Assembly: GCF_003711395.1 (NCBI RefSeq)
Contig: NZ_PJRJ01000006.1
Span: 1 to 64,000 of the forward strand
From: Acinetobacter sp. B51(2017)
GTDB lineage: Bacteria; Pseudomonadota; Gammaproteobacteria; Pseudomonadales; Moraxellaceae
DNA: 64,000 bases
Direction: 5' to 3'
Every line of letters begins with the position of its first letter. The first letter of the stretch is position 1. Positions 1 to 9,116 of this stretch are shown one piece after another. Under the pieces are notes generated by a model, which saw nothing but the letters and a program-made list of their open reading frames with translations, did not search any database and had not been told where the DNA came from. Position numbers and translations under genes: made by a program.

Positions 1-1
1 T

Positions 2-109
2 GAATATATTGAGATGTTCTACAATACAAAACGCAGGCATGGTTCCAATGGTCAGCGTTCTCCATTAGATTATGAAAAGGCCCATCAAAAGATGGTTACG
101 TGTGTCTAG
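2..109 (+). CDS. IS3-family transposase, C-terminal fragment (cut by window edge)
   Basis: The open frame from base 2 to a TAG at 107-109 encodes 35 residues. It includes FYNTKRRHGSNGQRSPLDYE, the characteristic end of the rve/DDE integrase domain of IS3-family OrfB transposases (W/YN..R.H..L....P..Y). The rest of the gene lies outside the window. It would catalyse cut-and-copy transposition of its element through a DDE active site, whose last acidic residue would be upstream of what is visible. Whether the element is intact cannot be judged here. Confidence 0.85.
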   Translation, partial: EYIEMFYNTKRRHGSNGQRSPLDYEKAHQKMVTCV

Positions 110-127
110 AATTTTGGTGGCTATTCA
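103..127 (+). repeat. Probable right terminal inverted repeat of the IS3-family element
   Basis: Directly at the transposase stop the sequence runs TGTCTAGAATTTTGGTGG and then CTATTCA. Its reverse complement begins TGAATAGCCACCAAAATTC, the TG...CA form expected of IS3-family ends. I place the element boundary at about base 127. The left end and any target duplication are outside the window, so the exact boundary is inferred. Confidence 0.6.
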
Positions 128-260
128 AATATATACTTCAGACCACCTAGACAACTTTTATATAGATGATCTACCAAGGTTCGCATATCAAACATATAGA
201 AATTTTTTCTTTAGCTGGCAAACACTAGAGGATTTAGGAATTAAAACTTCTAACGAATAA
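128..260 (+). pseudogene. Possible 3' remnant of a gene interrupted by the IS
   Basis: Beyond the inferred IS end an open frame runs to TAA at 258-260 and encodes about 43 residues. They include NFYIDDLPRFAYQTYRNFFF and end in DLGIKTSNE, which looks protein-like. It is followed 25 bp later by a terminator hairpin. I recognise no family. It may be the tail of a gene whose front part lies beyond the IS, or a chance frame. Confidence 0.3.
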
Positions 261-285
261 ACGGTAGGTATTTACCAATTCAATG

Positions 286-315
286 AAAAAACCCGCTTTT
301 CAGCGGGTTTCTTTT
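286..315. terminator. Bidirectional intrinsic terminator downstream of cysN
   Basis: AAACCCGCTTTTCAGCGGGTTT forms a GC-rich stem (ACCCGC/GCGGGT) with a T-run on both strands. It ends cysDN on the minus strand and could also stop transcription arriving from the IS side. Confidence 0.85.
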
Positions 316-329
316 AAATCAATTCAGTC

Positions 330-1946
330 TTATAGACGAACTAACTCAACAATCTTCTCAGCAAGCTCTTCAACGGCTTCAACAGCAACAGTTGCATCTG
401 TACCTTCAGTTGCATCTGTAACCACAACAACACCTGTTTCACGGAGCAATGCCACTTGCGCAGCATCTAGACCTGCTTTGGCAATCGCTACAACACCTTG
501 TTGCAGCAACAAGCTTTCTAAAGCTTGTACATTTTCAAGTGCAGCTTTCGACACAGTTACCGCAGCAGGTTTTTGACCTAAACGTGCAGCACGATCTTCT
601 GCTGTCACAGGGTTGCTATGTGCAGTCCATTCCACAGCTTCTTCGACCATACCCGCACCAATCGTCACGTTATTTAAACGGTCAATGAAGATAAACGAAC
701 CTGTATAACGGCTGTCTTGGTAACGGTCAAATACCACTGGCGCATCAAATTCAACGGTTACATTGGCAATCGCGTTTAGCTCCAAGTTTTCAACTTGAAC
801 TTTTTCCAATGTATTGACGTTGGTACGGTAGTTAATAGCCGTAACTTTTGCAGGAACAGTTTGCGTACCCACTTTTAAGTTATATAACTTACCAATCACA
901 AGCGGTTGATCCGCCATCCAAACTACAGTCGCATTCACCGAACGTGAGATATAAGGTGCAGCTTGATCTGCACGTACAAGCACGTTACCACGAGAAATAT
1001 CAATTTCGTCATTTAGCGTTAAAGTGACCGCTTGACCTGCAACAGCACGCTCAAGGTTGCCATCGAAGGTTACGATTTCTTTTACTGTTGAAGATTTACC
1101 CGATGGTAAAGCAACAATCTTGTCACCCACAGCGATATCGCCAAGCGCAACAGTACCACAGAAACCACGGAAGTCGAGGTTTGGACGGTTTACATACTGC
1201 ACAGGGAAACGGAAATCTGCTTTCGCTGAGGTACGGTTAATTTCAACAGATTCTAAAGAACCCATTAACGTCTCACCTGTGTACCACGGCGTATTTGCAG
1301 ACTTGTTCACCACGTTATCGCCATTTAATGCAGAAATTGGCGTAAAGATGATATTTGATGGCTTACGGTCGCCTAGTTGGTTCACGAACTGCGCATATTC
1401 TGCTTGGATTTCATTGAAGCGTGCTTCAGAGAATTCCACCAAGTCCATTTTGTTGATCGCAACAATAATGTTCTTAATGCCAAGTAAGCTTGCAATAAAG
1501 GTATGACGACGGGTTTGCGTTTGAACACCATAACGTGCATCAATCAAGATGATCGCAAGGTCACAGGTCGATGCACCTGTTGCCATGTTACGGGTGTATT
1601 GTTCATGCCCCGGAGTGTCGGCAATAATAAACTTACGTTTTTCAGTCGAGAAATAACGATACGCGACATCAATGGTAATCCCCTGCTCACGCTCTGCTTG
1701 TAGACCATCCACAAGTAAAGCCAAGTCAGGTGCATCACCCGTTGTGCCGACTTTTTTCGAGTCACGCGTTACGGCTTGCAATTGATCTTCATAAATCAAT
1801 TTTGAATCATAAAGCAGGCGACCAATTAACGTTGACTTACCGTCATCGACGTTACCGCAGGTCAAGAAACGCAATAAGTCTTTATTTTCATGTTGTTTTA
1901 AATAGCCCAAGATATCTTGGCTAATCAGTGCTGATTGATGAGACAT
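330..1946 (-). CDS. cysN: Sulfate adenylyltransferase large (GTPase) subunit CysN
   Basis: CysN hydrolyses GTP to drive synthesis of adenylyl sulfate from ATP and sulfate by CysD, the first step of assimilatory sulfate reduction in the cytosol. The protein has 538 residues. It shows an EF-Tu-like GTPase domain at the N-terminus: P-loop GNVDDGKST at residues 31-39, a [12 protein letters not shown] switch II and an NKMD guanine-specificity motif. The beta-barrel domains follow. There is no C-terminal APS kinase domain, so this is CysN and not CysNC. The last 60 or so residues are rich in alanine and valine ([14 protein letters not shown]...) and extend past the usual end of E. coli CysN; their role is unknown. 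cysD lies upstream on the same strand. Confidence 0.95.
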   Translation of the reverse strand: MSHQSALISQDILGYLKQHENKDLLRFLTCGNVDDGKSTLIGRLLYDSKLIYEDQLQAVTRDSKKVGTTGDAPDLALLVDGLQAEREQGITIDVAYRYFSTEKRKFIIADTPGHEQYTRNMATGASTCDLAIILIDARYGVQTQTRRHTFIASLLGIKNIIVAINKMDLVEFSEARFNEIQAEYAQFVNQLGDRKPSNIIFTPISALNGDNVVNKSANTPWYTGETLMGSLESVEINRTSAKADFRFPVQYVNRPNLDFRGFCGTVALGDIAVGDKIVALPSGKSSTVKEIVTFDGNLERAVAGQAVTLTLNDEIDISRGNVLVRADQAAPYISRSVNATVVWMADQPLVIGKLYNLKVGTQTVPAKVTAINYRTNVNTLEKVQVENLELNAIANVTVEFDAPVVFDRYQDSRYTGSFIFIDRLNNVTIGAGMVEEAVEWTAHSNPVTAEDRAARLGQKPAAVTVSKAALENVQALESLLLQQGVVAIAKAGLDAAQVALLRETGVVVVTDATEGTDATVAVEAVEELAEKIVELVRL

Positions 1947-1985
1947 CGCTCAAACTCCACCTATTCTTTAGAAATCGGTTAAATC

Positions 1986-2090
1986 TTAAATCCCTCTAAA
2001 GCTCCCTTTGATAAAGGGAGACTTTGCTCCGCTTTGAAGCCCCTCTTTGAAAAAAGAGGGGTTTGGGAAGATTTTTTAAGGGAAGATTTG
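1986..2090. repeat. Palindromic intergenic repeat between cysD and cysN
   Basis: Two consecutive hairpins are visible: CTCCCTTTGATAAAGGGAG and CCCCTCTTTGAAAAAAGAGGGG, linked by ACTTTGCTCCGCTTTGAAG. A similar CCCCCTTT-n-AAAGGGGG motif occurs near 37.9 kb and 39.86 kb in this window, so this looks like a dispersed short palindromic repeat. It sits inside the cysDN transcription unit, where it could act as a processing or attenuation site. Confidence 0.7.
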
Positions 2091-2097
2091 AAGATAC

Positions 2098-3012
2098 TTA
2101 GAAGTAACCTTCTTGCTTTTTCTTTTCCATCGAGCCTGCTTCATCATGGTCAATCATACGACCTTGACGTTCAGAACTCGTCGCAAGCAGCATTTCTTGG
2201 ATAATTTCCGGTAAGGTATTGGCAGTTGACTCCACTGCACCTGTTAACGGGTAACAACCCAAGGTACGGAAACGCACCGATTTCATTTGTGGAACTTCAC
2301 CTTCTTTTAAAGGCATACGTTCGTCATCTACCATAATTAAAGTACCGCTACGTTCCACTACAGGACGTTCGGCAGCTAAATACAATGGCACCAATGGAAT
2401 ACTTTCTAAATAAATGTATTGCCAAATATCAAGCTCAGTCCAGTTTGATAATGGGAATACACGAATACTTTCGCCTTGGTTGACTTTACCGTTGTAAAGA
2501 TTCCAAAGTTCAGGACGTTGGTTTTTCGGGTCCCAACGGTGTTTTGCATCACGGAATGAATACACACGTTCTTTGGCACGGGATTTTTCTTCATCACGGC
2601 GCGCACCACCAAAGGCAGCATCAAAACCATACTTGTTTAAGGCTTGTTTTAAGCCTTGGGTTTTCATGATATCAGTATATTTCGAACTACCATGATCAAA
2701 TGGGTTAATGCCTGCATCTTTCCCTTCTTTGTTTTGATGCACAATCAAATCAAAGCCATGCTGTTTGGCCATATTGTCACGGAAAGTGATCATGTCTTTA
2801 AACTTCCAACCCGTATCTACATGCAGTAGTGGGAATGGCAGTTTGGCAGGATAGAACGCTTTGAGGGCTAAATGCAGCATCACTGCTGAATCTTTACCGA
2901 TTGAATACAGCATCACCGGATTTTCGAATTCGGCAGCAACTTCACGGATGATATGAATACTCTCAGCTTCAAGCTGTTTAAGATGAGTAAGTCTTTCCTC
3001 ATTTAATGACAT
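2098..3012 (-). CDS. cysD: Sulfate adenylyltransferase small subunit CysD
   Basis: CysD is the ATP sulfurylase catalytic subunit, a PAPS-reductase-like nucleotide hydrolase that joins sulfate to AMP, working with CysN. The 304-residue protein has the family start [20 protein letters not shown], the PP-loop-like [34 protein letters not shown], and the C-terminal [13 protein letters not shown] start at the ATG at 3012, giving [11 protein letters not shown], and not at the GTG three codons earlier, because E. coli CysD begins at the equivalent place. cysN follows after a 151-bp gap that contains palindromic repeats. Confidence 0.95.
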   Translation of the reverse strand: MSLNEERLTHLKQLEAESIHIIREVAAEFENPVMLYSIGKDSAVMLHLALKAFYPAKLPFPLLHVDTGWKFKDMITFRDNMAKQHGFDLIVHQNKEGKDAGINPFDHGSSKYTDIMKTQGLKQALNKYGFDAAFGGARRDEEKSRAKERVYSFRDAKHRWDPKNQRPELWNLYNGKVNQGESIRVFPLSNWTELDIWQYIYLESIPLVPLYLAAERPVVERSGTLIMVDDERMPLKEGEVPQMKSVRFRTLGCYPLTGAVESTANTLPEIIQEMLLATSSERQGRMIDHDEAGSMEKKKQEGYF

Positions 3013-3366
3013 GGACAACACCAGCTTAGAATATGTGTACTTATTACACTTTTAAAGATATTTGCCCATTATAGTGATTTACTTTTCATAACGATTGCTT
3101 GTTTTATGATATTGATATGCAAAATCATCATATAGAACAAAACTGATATACCGTATAAGTTTTTATGAAAGAACAACTTAAGTTAAACAGTTTTTAAAAG
3201 CCGATCTATAGCTATGATCCAGTTCAATACTCAAGCCATTTATTATTATTGATTTTTCACTTAAATTTAAGCCATAAACTCAAGCTTTTTTGCCTCTAAC
3301 GATTGGCAAAGTGCAAAAATCTACCTAAATTAGGGTTTAACTTTGTTTTTGCGGTTATTCTCTCCT
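3013..3366. other. Intergenic region, cysD / 3367 gene (divergent)
   Basis: About 350 bp of AT-rich sequence separates the divergent genes. Apart from the TATAAT facing cysD I see no terminator, tRNA-like fold or small gene. It presumably holds both promoters. Confidence 0.5.
3068..3073 (-). promoter_or_regulatory. Candidate -10 element for cysDN
   Basis: Read on the minus strand this is a perfect TATAAT, 56 bp upstream of the cysD ATG. No good -35 lies 17 bp upstream. CysB-activated promoters often lack one, but no CysB site can be named from sequence alone. Confidence 0.4.
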
Positions 3367-3903
3367 ATGTTGAACTATGATTTAGAGACTTTAAAACATA
3401 AAATCGAAGCAGCTCAATTGGCTGGCTTTATCTATCAACATCAACAACATATCTTAGTGTTACAAGAACCTTTAACTGATCAAGGCGAAACCTTAAGCTT
3501 TTTTGCCCAGCATGAAAGCAGCAGCGATCAAATTGGCTTGCAATTCGCTATCAAACTTGTCGAACAACAACTTAGCTTTTTAATCGGTGTGACCCACAGT
3601 AACCAAGATCGTGGTTATGAAATTGGCGCAGGAAATTTAAAAGGCGAACAAAAAGCCTTTAACTTGCTGTATGCCTTTTATAACTATCCTAAAGCATTTT
3701 ACTTGCTCGAATTGCCACTGTTTTCTAATTCAGCTCAACTCGAACATGCATTAACAGAACAATTATTCAATCGTCCTGAGCTGGCATTTATTCAAACAGC
3801 CACTAAGACCAATCCACGCGGTCAACAAGTAAAGTGGATTAAAGACTATATTGTGCAGCAAAGTTTAGATATGAAAGTGCGTATTCAAACAGCTCTGCTC
3901 TAA
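3367..3903 (+). CDS. Conserved protein of unknown function
   Basis: From the ATG at 3367 the protein has 178 residues beginning MLNYDLETLKHKIEAAQLAG; an in-frame TTG start 24 bp earlier is possible. No clear Shine-Dalgarno supports either. I see no signal peptide, membrane segment or known catalytic motif. The sequence is soluble-looking with alternating hydrophobic stretches (LLYAFYNYPKAFYLLELPLF), and QQVKWIKDYIVQQS near the end. It is monocistronic, with a terminator immediately after its stop and cysD divergent. I recognise it only as an Acinetobacter-type hypothetical and do not assign a function. Confidence 0.65.
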   Translation: MLNYDLETLKHKIEAAQLAGFIYQHQQHILVLQEPLTDQGETLSFFAQHESSSDQIGLQFAIKLVEQQLSFLIGVTHSNQDRGYEIGAGNLKGEQKAFNLLYAFYNYPKAFYLLELPLFSNSAQLEHALTEQLFNRPELAFIQTATKTNPRGQQVKWIKDYIVQQSLDMKVRIQTALL

Positions 3904-3904
3904 A

Positions 3905-3932
3905 GAAAAAAGCCCCAAGTCTGGGGCTTTTG
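3905..3932. terminator. Bidirectional terminator between convergent genes
   Basis: AAAAGCCCCAAGTCTGGGGCTTTT is a strong stem with A/T tracts on both sides. It lies between the convergent 3367 gene and the Wzi-like gene. Confidence 0.85.
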
Positions 3933-3933
3933 C

Positions 3934-5382
3934 TTAATAACCGAATAACTGGCGATCTAAAGGTAATTCAATACCAATCGATGCTCCGACATCACTGCCG
4001 TTTTGGTCAGAGTCACTGACCCATGCATTAATATTCAATGGTACATCGGCATGCAAGCGGTGCTGCCATGTGACATCTACAGCATGTAGTTGATCCTCTT
4101 GATTAAAGGCTTGATTGGTGTCACGCTTAGATTGATTCAGCTTGGCTGACAAGACACGGCCACTCACACGGTTTAATGCATCGATATGCATATGACCACC
4201 TAGCGAGATCATCTCTGCGTCACCACCTAAGGCATGTCCAAGAGGGAAACCATGTTGATAATAGCCATCGGTGTAACGACTATGGTTATATGAAATTCCA
4301 CGCACTTCACCATTGGTACGCGTATCTACCCATTCGGCATATACTTGATAAGGTTTATTGGCCAAACTCGCAGAATAATCTACACCCGCCAAATACATTT
4401 TTTTAGATGGCAATAAACCTGCTTCATCTTCACCGACATATTGCCCATAAACACTCATAGGCAGATCAGTCCACTGCTTTAAGTTCAAGCGTGCATCAAA
4501 ACCTGCAATTTGGTTAGAGGGATCAGGTTCACCTGTGCCACCGTTATCTTTATTACCCACTAAAGCATCCCAAAGCGAATTTAAGCTCTCTGGACGCCCC
4601 TTACCGCCCCATTGAATAGCCCGTGATGCTGCTAATTCTAAATAAGGCAAAGGTTGAGCACTAAAACGTAAACCAATCTGTTTTGCATCAGGAATGGCGC
4701 GATAATCATCTAGCTGACCAGCAAAAGCCTGATACTGCCAAGGGCCAAGCCAAGCCAACCATGGCGTGCTTAAAGCACTTTGCTCGGCACGTTGCATAGT
4801 CACCCCATATACAGGACGACTCGCATCACCGCGAATTAAACTACCATCATGCCCTGGGCCCCAATAACTTGGAATTTGCCCAGCGATCAGCCATTGATTC
4901 CAAAACTTAGCAGCTAAATATGAACCCTCTAGATTAAAGTCTTGATCATGGTCAATCTGTAGATCTTTTTCTGCATTGACCTTAAGTTTAGCTGCCCAGT
5001 GTTCTCCAGAAAAATTGCCTTCTACGCCCAATTGATACTGGGCTTTAGCATCATCTGCAAAAGCTTGTGGCAGATTTTTTTGTTCAGTTTCAGCTAAAGC
5101 ATGCAGTTTAAATCCTGTATTTTGCCCAGCTAGATGCTGTTGCACTGCCTGTAGCACTTTTTGTTGACTCGGATTTTGTACTTGAGCCTGTTGTAAGGCA
5201 CGTTGCACTTCATCGCCACTCAGCGGCCAAGTTGAGGTACTGATTTGAATAACACCTTGCTGATTCAACCAGTTTAAGTCCTCACGTAATTCTGCATCAT
5301 TAAAAAGTAGTCCTTGCGCATAGGCCTGACTACCACACAAAATACCTAGACTCAGAGCAATAATTAACTGTTTTATCATCAT
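3934..5382 (-). CDS. Capsule assembly Wzi-family outer-membrane protein
   Basis: This 482-residue protein has a signal peptide (MMIKQLIIALSLGILCGSQAYAQ). An N-terminal alpha-helical region (LREDLNWLNQQGVIQISTST) is followed by a beta-barrel, with WNQWLIAGQIPSYWGPGHDG as the hallmark WGPG segment of the Caps_assemb_Wzi family. The C-terminus ends in an aromatic residue, as barrel proteins do. Wzi is an outer-membrane lectin that helps retain capsule at the cell surface. No capsule biosynthesis genes are adjacent, so a direct capsule role here is inferred from family only. It appears to be a single-gene unit between two terminators. Confidence 0.8.
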   Translation of the reverse strand: MMIKQLIIALSLGILCGSQAYAQGLLFNDAELREDLNWLNQQGVIQISTSTWPLSGDEVQRALQQAQVQNPSQQKVLQAVQQHLAGQNTGFKLHALAETEQKNLPQAFADDAKAQYQLGVEGNFSGEHWAAKLKVNAEKDLQIDHDQDFNLEGSYLAAKFWNQWLIAGQIPSYWGPGHDGSLIRGDASRPVYGVTMQRAEQSALSTPWLAWLGPWQYQAFAGQLDDYRAIPDAKQIGLRFSAQPLPYLELAASRAIQWGGKGRPESLNSLWDALVGNKDNGGTGEPDPSNQIAGFDARLNLKQWTDLPMSVYGQYVGEDEAGLLPSKKMYLAGVDYSASLANKPYQVYAEWVDTRTNGEVRGISYNHSRYTDGYYQHGFPLGHALGGDAEMISLGGHMHIDALNRVSGRVLSAKLNQSKRDTNQAFNQEDQLHAVDVTWQHRLHADVPLNINAWVSDSDQNGSDVGASIGIELPLDRQLFGY

Positions 5383-5571
5383 AAATTCATCATCTACTTT
5401 ATTTTATTGACTTGGCTGTATTGTTATTAAAGTTATTCTATATATTTTATTTAGTAACACTTCATAAATAATAAAATCATAAAGCATACAAAATATATCA
5501 AATCATGTATGTAATTTGATTTGAAGTATCTCTAAGGCTACAGTGTTATAAATTGGTAAATAGCACAGTGC

Positions 5572-5602
5572 TAAAAAAACCCGCACATGGCGGGTTTTTT
5601 TA
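5572..5602 (-). terminator. Terminator downstream of lysS
   Basis: AAACCCGCACATGGCGGGTTT followed by a T-run lies 27 bp past the lysS stop on the minus strand. The stem is symmetrical, so it may work in both directions. Confidence 0.8.
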
Positions 5603-5628
5603 ATGTTATCAGACTGCAATATTGGCAA

Positions 5629-7158
5629 TTATGCCTGTTTGTGACGCATATGCGGGAATAAAATCACATCCCGGATACTTGCTGCATTAGCAAATAACAT
5701 CACTAAACGGTCAATACCAATACCTTGACCAGCTGTTGGCGGCAAACCATATTCAAGCGCTTCAACGAAGTCAGCATCATAATGCATTGCTTCATCATCA
5801 CCTGCATCTTTCTCTGCAACTTGTGCTTGGAAACGCTCCGCTTGGTCAATTGGGTCATTTAATTCTGAGAAACCATTCGCTAACTCACGACCACCAATAA
5901 AGAACTCGAAACGATCAGTAATATGTGGGTTATGATCATTACGGCGTGCCAGTGGTGAAGTTTCTGCTGGATATTCAGTAATAAAGGTCGGTTGACGAAG
6001 CTTGGTTTCTACAGTTTCTTCAAACACGATCGTTTGTAACTTACCTAAACCAAAACCAGGTTTTACTTGCTCTTTGAGTTCTTCTTGTACAAATTTAGCC
6101 AAGAACTCACGGTCATTCACATTTTCAGGGGTAAATTGTGGGTTATGTTCAAGAATCGCATCAAACATTGAGATTTTCTTGAATGGACCTTTAAAGCTAT
6201 ATACTTCATCGCCATACGGCACATCAGTTGAGCCCAAGATATCAATGGCTAACTTCTCAAGCATATTTTCAGTCAGCTGCATTAAATCTTTATAATCAGC
6301 ATAAGCTTGGTAGAATTCAATCATGGTGAATTCTGGGTTATGACGTGTTGATACACCTTCGTTACGGAAGTTACGGTTAATTTCAAATACGCGCTCGAAA
6401 CCACCTACCACTAAACGTTTTAAGTACAGCTCAGGCGCAATACGTAAAAACAGTGGCATATCTAAAGCATTATGATGCGTTTCAAATGGACGCGCAGACG
6501 CACCACCTGGAATCACATGCATCATTGGTGTTTCAACTTCCATAAAACGTTGTTCTGTTAAGAAAGCACGAATTCCTGAAACTACTTTAGCGCGGATTTC
6601 AAAAGTCTTACGAGTTTCTTCATTCACAATTAAGTCTAAATAACGTTTACGGTATTTAACTTCTGTGTCGGTTAAACCGTGGAATTTGTCTGGAAGTGGA
6701 CGCAATGATTTGGTTAATAATTCAAAGTGTTCGATATGCACATACAGATCACCTTTACCAGAACGACCGATATAACCTTTCACTGCGATAATATCGCCTA
6801 AGTCTAAGCCTTTGATCGTTGCAACAGTATCTGCATCTAATTCTTTACGTGCCACATAAAGTTGAATACGACCTGTCATATCTTGGATCACGATAAATGA
6901 ACCACGATTGAGCATCACACGCCCAGCAACCGATACATAGACTTTTTCACCTGCTTCGATGTCTTCTTTAGACACTTCAGCAAATTGGTCTTGTAAATCT
7001 TGTGCGTAATGTTCGCGTTTAAAGGTATTTGGCCAAGGGCTCGTACCAGTTTCTTGTGCCTTGTCTTGAATTTGTTTTAACTTGGCATGACGCTGTGCAA
7101 TTAAATCGTTTTCGGAAATGGTTTGTTCAGAAGTCGACTGAGCGTTTTGTTGCGTCAT
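5629..7158 (-). CDS. lysS: Lysyl-tRNA synthetase (class II)
   Basis: LysS charges tRNA-Lys with lysine in the cytosol. From the chosen start the protein has 509 residues. It carries an N-terminal OB-fold anticodon-binding domain ([22 protein letters not shown]), then the class II catalytic core with motif 2 ([20 protein letters not shown]) and motif 3 ([11 protein letters not shown]). I start at the ATG at 7158 ([12 protein letters not shown]), which has a GAGG Shine-Dalgarno 8 nt upstream. A longer frame opening 12 codons earlier has no such support. Length agrees with bacterial LysS. Confidence 0.95.
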   Translation of the reverse strand: MTQQNAQSTSEQTISENDLIAQRHAKLKQIQDKAQETGTSPWPNTFKREHYAQDLQDQFAEVSKEDIEAGEKVYVSVAGRVMLNRGSFIVIQDMTGRIQLYVARKELDADTVATIKGLDLGDIIAVKGYIGRSGKGDLYVHIEHFELLTKSLRPLPDKFHGLTDTEVKYRKRYLDLIVNEETRKTFEIRAKVVSGIRAFLTEQRFMEVETPMMHVIPGGASARPFETHHNALDMPLFLRIAPELYLKRLVVGGFERVFEINRNFRNEGVSTRHNPEFTMIEFYQAYADYKDLMQLTENMLEKLAIDILGSTDVPYGDEVYSFKGPFKKISMFDAILEHNPQFTPENVNDREFLAKFVQEELKEQVKPGFGLGKLQTIVFEETVETKLRQPTFITEYPAETSPLARRNDHNPHITDRFEFFIGGRELANGFSELNDPIDQAERFQAQVAEKDAGDDEAMHYDADFVEALEYGLPPTAGQGIGIDRLVMLFANAASIRDVILFPHMRHKQA

Positions 7159-7361
7159 CTCTGCCTCGAAATAGCAATAAAATAGAAGTTGCATAGCATA
7201 GCAGATTTACAAGAAATTGCGTAAGTGTTCAGGCGCATGCAATTAAAATTTTGCTTCGCCTAAAGTCTATAAGACCAAATGTGAACTTTTTAAAACATAA
7301 AACTCACCTAAAATAAGATCAAAGAAATAAATGAACAATCACGTATTTTCTCGTTGAGACA

Positions 7362-7865
7362 ATGACAATGCCACAGCCCAAAATTTTATTTTTCCATGGA
7401 TTAGATTCATCCAAAGAGTCCACTAAATTTTATGCGATTGATTCTGATCATAAATTTTGTTTAAGCGTCGATTATCGCGCCTTGAGCTTTCACAGTGTTT
7501 ATCAATTTTATCAAGATTTAATTGAGACCTTAAAACCCGATTTAATTATTGGACATAGCTTAGGTGGTTATTGGGCGCTAAAAATGTCCTTTTGGAGCAA
7601 AACTCCAGCTATAGTTGCCAATCCTAGTCTCGCGCCTAGTTTTCGTGACGATTATCCTGCTATCAGCGAACACGATTTAGAGCATGATATTTTACAATTG
7701 GCTTATTTAGAGCTAGATGATGAAATTTTAGATATGCATGCTGTACAAGCGCAATTAGAGCCGTATATGCAAGTGGCAGCCGTGGCAGGTGGTCATCACC
7801 GTTTGGCGCGTCCTGAAAATATCAATGTCTTGATTAAACAAATGCAGCTGTTACAACAGGCCTAA
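7362..7865 (+). CDS. YqiA-like alpha/beta hydrolase (UPF0227)
   Basis: The 167-residue protein starts with a hydrolase strand and oxyanion loop (KILFFHGLDSSKESTK). It has the nucleophile elbow GHSLGG with Ser66, and a late His in AGGHHRLARPENI, the arrangement of the YqiA/UPF0227 esterase family. The family hydrolyses short acyl esters in vitro; the natural substrate is not established. An ATG two codons later is an equally possible start. It is divergent from lysS and followed by its own terminator, so it looks monocistronic. Confidence 0.8.
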   Translation: MTMPQPKILFFHGLDSSKESTKFYAIDSDHKFCLSVDYRALSFHSVYQFYQDLIETLKPDLIIGHSLGGYWALKMSFWSKTPAIVANPSLAPSFRDDYPAISEHDLEHDILQLAYLELDDEILDMHAVQAQLEPYMQVAAVAGGHHRLARPENINVLIKQMQLLQQA

Positions 7866-7893
7866 AAAAAGCCTTGGCAATGCAAGGCTTTTT
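7864..7893. terminator. Bidirectional terminator, yqiA-like / apt
   Basis: AAAAAGCCTTGGCAATGCAAGGCTTTTT lies between convergent stops, with A and T tracts on either side of a seven-base stem. Confidence 0.85.
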
Positions 7894-7913
7894 CCATACT
7901 TAATTTAAGTCGA

Positions 7914-8456
7914 TTAAGCAACGTCTTGTTGTGGCTGAGATTTATCATCTAATACTGACCAGATATTTAAGCCTAAATCACCATGTAAATCAGGTAAGTC
8001 TAGGAAAATACTCGCACCTAAAATTTGGTGATTACATTTTTCTGCCAATTGTTTCACTGCTTTTAAAGTGCCACCCGTCGCAAGCACATCATCAACAATA
8101 ATAATTTTTTGTGCTGGTACTTCAGCAGACATTTCTAAACGGTCTAAGCCATACTCTAAGCTATAACCCACGCCAACTACAGGCGGCGGTAATTTACCTG
8201 CTTTACGTACTAAAACAAGACCTTTACCCAAGCGCTGTGCCAATAAGCTGGCTAACACAAAACCGCGTGCTTCTACTGCTACAAAGCTATCTACTGCGTC
8301 AAGTTGCTCAGCTGGAATACTGGCAATTAAGGCATCAGTTAATGGCTCAATGCTGCTCATAAATAATGGAGTTAAGTCAAAGAATTTAATCCCTGGTTTT
8401 GGGAAATCTTGCACTGTACGAATATGAGACCACAACGTTGTAGATAAATTGCTCAT
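7914..8456 (-). CDS. apt: Adenine phosphoribosyltransferase
   Basis: Apt converts adenine and PRPP to AMP in purine salvage. The protein has 180 residues from the ATG at 8456 (MSNLSTTLWSHIRTV). It shows the family start IRTVQDFPKPGIKFFDLTPL, the substrate hood VAVEARGFVLASLLA, RKAGKLPPP, and the PRPP-binding motif IIIVDDVLATGGT. A TTG five codons upstream would extend it without added support. It is single-gene, with a terminator just beyond the stop shared with the convergent hydrolase gene. Confidence 0.93.
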   Translation of the reverse strand: MSNLSTTLWSHIRTVQDFPKPGIKFFDLTPLFMSSIEPLTDALIASIPAEQLDAVDSFVAVEARGFVLASLLAQRLGKGLVLVRKAGKLPPPVVGVGYSLEYGLDRLEMSAEVPAQKIIIVDDVLATGGTLKAVKQLAEKCNHQILGASIFLDLPDLHGDLGLNIWSVLDDKSQPQQDVA

Positions 8457-8829
8457 GGGAGAAATAATCAATAATAAGAAAGAACGTGCCGAATTTTAAC
8501 GCCAATTGTTAGGCATAGCTAGAGCATCAAAATTAAATTCGCTCAATTAAAAATCAGTGTTTTTTTATAATTTATTGATTTAATTATATTATTTTTTAAA
8601 TAAATATTAACAATATATCTATATTATTAAATTATAGCTAAAATTAATGGGTTTTTCTGCGCGACTTTAGTCTAAATATTCACGCTCAAGCGCACTTGAT
8701 TGTATCTTGGTCGCTATCTCCCTTAAACAATTGCATGGTTTTTACAAATATTAGCGCTAAAAAGGCATTGAAACGTATATTTACTTTACTTTGATGCTTT
8801 TAGCGCGTAAGAATTTCTATAAATAGCCT

Positions 8830-8835
8830 TATAAT
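8830..8835 (+). promoter_or_regulatory. Candidate -10 element for rubA operon
   Basis: TATAAT occurs 51 bp upstream of the rubA ATG, preceded by a second A/T-rich box (TATAAAT). No consensus -35 is visible at 17 bp, so an activator or a different start is possible. Confidence 0.4.
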
Positions 8836-8852
8836 AACGATCTTTATTTTTC

Positions 8853-8873
8853 GCTGACCCAATGTTGGTCAGC
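8853..8873 (+). promoter_or_regulatory. Leader hairpin just upstream of rubA
   Basis: GCTGACCCAATGTTGGTCAGC is a seven-base-pair perfect inverted repeat with a seven-base loop. It ends a few bases before the GGAGA Shine-Dalgarno of rubA. There is no T-run, so it is not a terminator. It could be an operator or a mRNA-stabilising element. Confidence 0.5.
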
Positions 8874-8886
8874 ACTGGAGAGTCAG

Positions 8887-9051
8887 ATGAAGCAGTATCA
8901 ATGTATCGTATGTGGTTGGATTTATGACGAAGCACTCGGTTGGCCAGAAGATGGCATCGTAGCAGGTACTAAATGGGAAGATATTCCAGATGATTGGACT
9001 TGCCCAGATTGCGGCGTATCAAAAGCTGACTTTGAAATGGTTGAACTCTAA
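8887..9051 (+). CDS. rubA: Rubredoxin (54 aa)
   Basis: RubA is a small one-iron electron carrier. It passes electrons from rubredoxin reductase to the membrane alkane hydroxylase. The translation begins [20 protein letters not shown] and ends [19 protein letters not shown]. The two CxxCG knuckles (CIVCG and CPDCG) that coordinate iron are intact, and 54 residues is the standard length. A GGAGA ribosome site precedes the ATG. It is the first gene of a rubA-rubB-estB-oxyR cluster, the order I recall from A. baylyi ADP1. The alkane hydroxylase gene itself is not in this window. Confidence 0.95.
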   Translation: MKQYQCIVCGWIYDEALGWPEDGIVAGTKWEDIPDDWTCPDCGVSKADFEMVEL

Positions 9052-9059
9052 GCAACCAT

Positions 9060-9088
9060 AAAAAGACCATCCTTGTGGTCTTTTTTTG
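9060..9088 (+). terminator. Intrinsic terminator between rubA and rubB
   Basis: AAAAGACCATCCTTGTGGTCTTTTTTT lies in the 65-bp gap between rubA and rubB, which are otherwise co-directional. It probably ends part of the transcripts after rubA, giving more rubredoxin than reductase. Confidence 0.8.
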
Positions 9089-9116
9089 TTTTTCCTATTT
9101 AAAGAGAGATTAATTT

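Larger units (their letters stand above)
8457..8886. other. Intergenic region, apt / rubA (divergent)
   Basis: A 430-bp gap. The apt-proximal half (about 8540-8640) is extremely AT-rich with long A/T tracts, suggesting DNA curvature. The rubA-proximal half is more balanced and contains a TATAAT and a leader hairpin, annotated separately. I found no small gene. Confidence 0.5.

Noticed and set aside
72..260. 62-codon frame starting inside the transposase
   Set aside because: The first part is out of frame with the clear IS3 transposase. Only the portion beyond the IS end may be a real remnant.
330..500. C-terminal APS kinase domain on CysN (CysNC)
   Set aside because: The extra C-terminal residues are only about 60 and lack the kinase P-loop.
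1057..1506. 149-codon open frame on the plus strand inside cysN
   Set aside because: It is antisense to a well-conserved GTPase gene, has no ribosome site and gives no recognisable protein.
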